Assembly (NCBI GenBank): GCA_902810755.1
Contig: CADDYT010000157.1
Location: 1 to 14,081 of the forward strand
DNA from: Chloroflexota bacterium
GTDB taxonomy: Bacteria; Chloroflexota; Ktedonobacteria; Ktedonobacterales; Ktedonobacteraceae
Length of the DNA stretch: 14,081 nucleotides
Reading direction: 5' to 3'
This document shows positions 13,876 through 14,081 of the stretch, piece after piece. Position 1 is the stretch's first letter. Every line of letters begins with the position of its first letter. The notes beneath the pieces were generated by a model that had not been told where the DNA came from, ran no database searches, and saw nothing but the letters and a program-made list of their open reading frames with translations. The translations under genes and the position numbers were made by a program.

Positions 13876-14081
13876 TCATGCCAGCCCACTACGTTGCTTG
13901 ATCAGTGCAATAAGCTCATCAAGATGCTGGTATTCCCTGCTGAGCGTAACCGTCACCCCGCCGCCACAGTTCAGGGAATAATACTTGAACAAATCCCGCT
14001 TGATTCCCCCAATCTCGTTCCAGCATACTGCCTCGACTCGATTGCGCCTGATCACTTTCATGATCTGCAGAAAACCACCTT
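13876..14081 (-). CDS. C-terminal part of an unidentified protein (runs off the window)
   Basis: On the minus strand the frame is open from the window edge to a TGA at 13876-13878, about 67 codons. There is an internal ATG at 14061, but the codons before it (ending GGFLQI) stay open and read like protein, so the true start probably lies beyond the window. Visible features are a basic stretch (KVIRRNRVEAV), then CWNEIGGIKRDLFKYYS, a beta-like segment (GGGVTVTLSREYQ) and a C-terminal helix (LDELIALIKQRS). This pattern of Trp-x-Glu-Ile, short strands and a final helix resembles the PH-like tails of the DUF6585 family common in Ktedonobacteria, but this is a guess. It converges on the phosphorylase remnant with a 55-bp gap. 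Confidence 0.5.
   Translation of the reverse strand, partial: GGFLQIMKVIRRNRVEAVCWNEIGGIKRDLFKYYSLNCGGGVTVTLSREYQHLDELIALIKQRSGLA

Overview
The window looks like a chromosomal segment of a moderately GC-rich, monoderm-like bacterium. The best fit is Chloroflexota, probably Ktedonobacteria. The reasons are a Ser/Thr kinase with an extracytoplasmic C-terminal domain, an L,D-transpeptidase with a cytosolic zinc ribbon, a DUF4397/class F-type sortase pair, a RecG with a long N-terminal extension, and palindromic interspersed repeats. This placement rests on family recognition only. No rRNA, tRNA, CRISPR array, transposase or phage gene was seen.

Left part (1-7255), all genes on the minus strand. 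Transcription order is: a Tat-exported ferritin-like protein (6359-7255); a 110-bp tandem hairpin repeat; a zinc-ribbon/TM/YkuD L,D-transpeptidase (4181-6226); 21 bp downstream of it a Ser/Thr kinase (2678-4159); a terminator region; an MFS_3-type exporter (1096-2370); and a glycine-zipper general stress protein (267-1004). The first 266 bases are non-coding and repeat-rich, with a perfect 36-bp inverted repeat and a 25-bp tandem repeat.

Middle part (7256-10538). A 357-bp divergent intergenic region separates the ferritin-like gene from a plus-strand two-gene operon. The operon encodes a membrane-anchored DUF4397 surface protein (7613-8491) and an overlapping sortase (8488-9117). A second glycine-zipper general stress protein, a paralogue of the first, converges on it (9122-9871, minus). 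Upstream of that gene lie an extended -10 promoter and a 96-bp palindromic repeat element. A small four-helix membrane protein with a clear terminator follows (10107-10505).

Right part (10539-14081). A strong sigma-70-type promoter drives recG (10682-13441). Downstream is the internally deleted remnant of what looks like a nucleoside phosphorylase gene (13591-13820). The window ends in the C-terminal part of an unidentified minus-strand gene.

Taken together, much of the window concerns the cell envelope and stress: peptidoglycan cross-linking next to a membrane kinase, surface protein anchoring by a dedicated sortase, an exported ferritin-like protein, an exporter and two glycine-zipper stress proteins. 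The two most hypothesis-rich points are the transpeptidase-kinase operon, which suggests phospho-control of wall cross-linking, and the sortase with its likely private substrate carrying a non-canonical LPISW sorting signal. RecG is a housekeeping neighbour.
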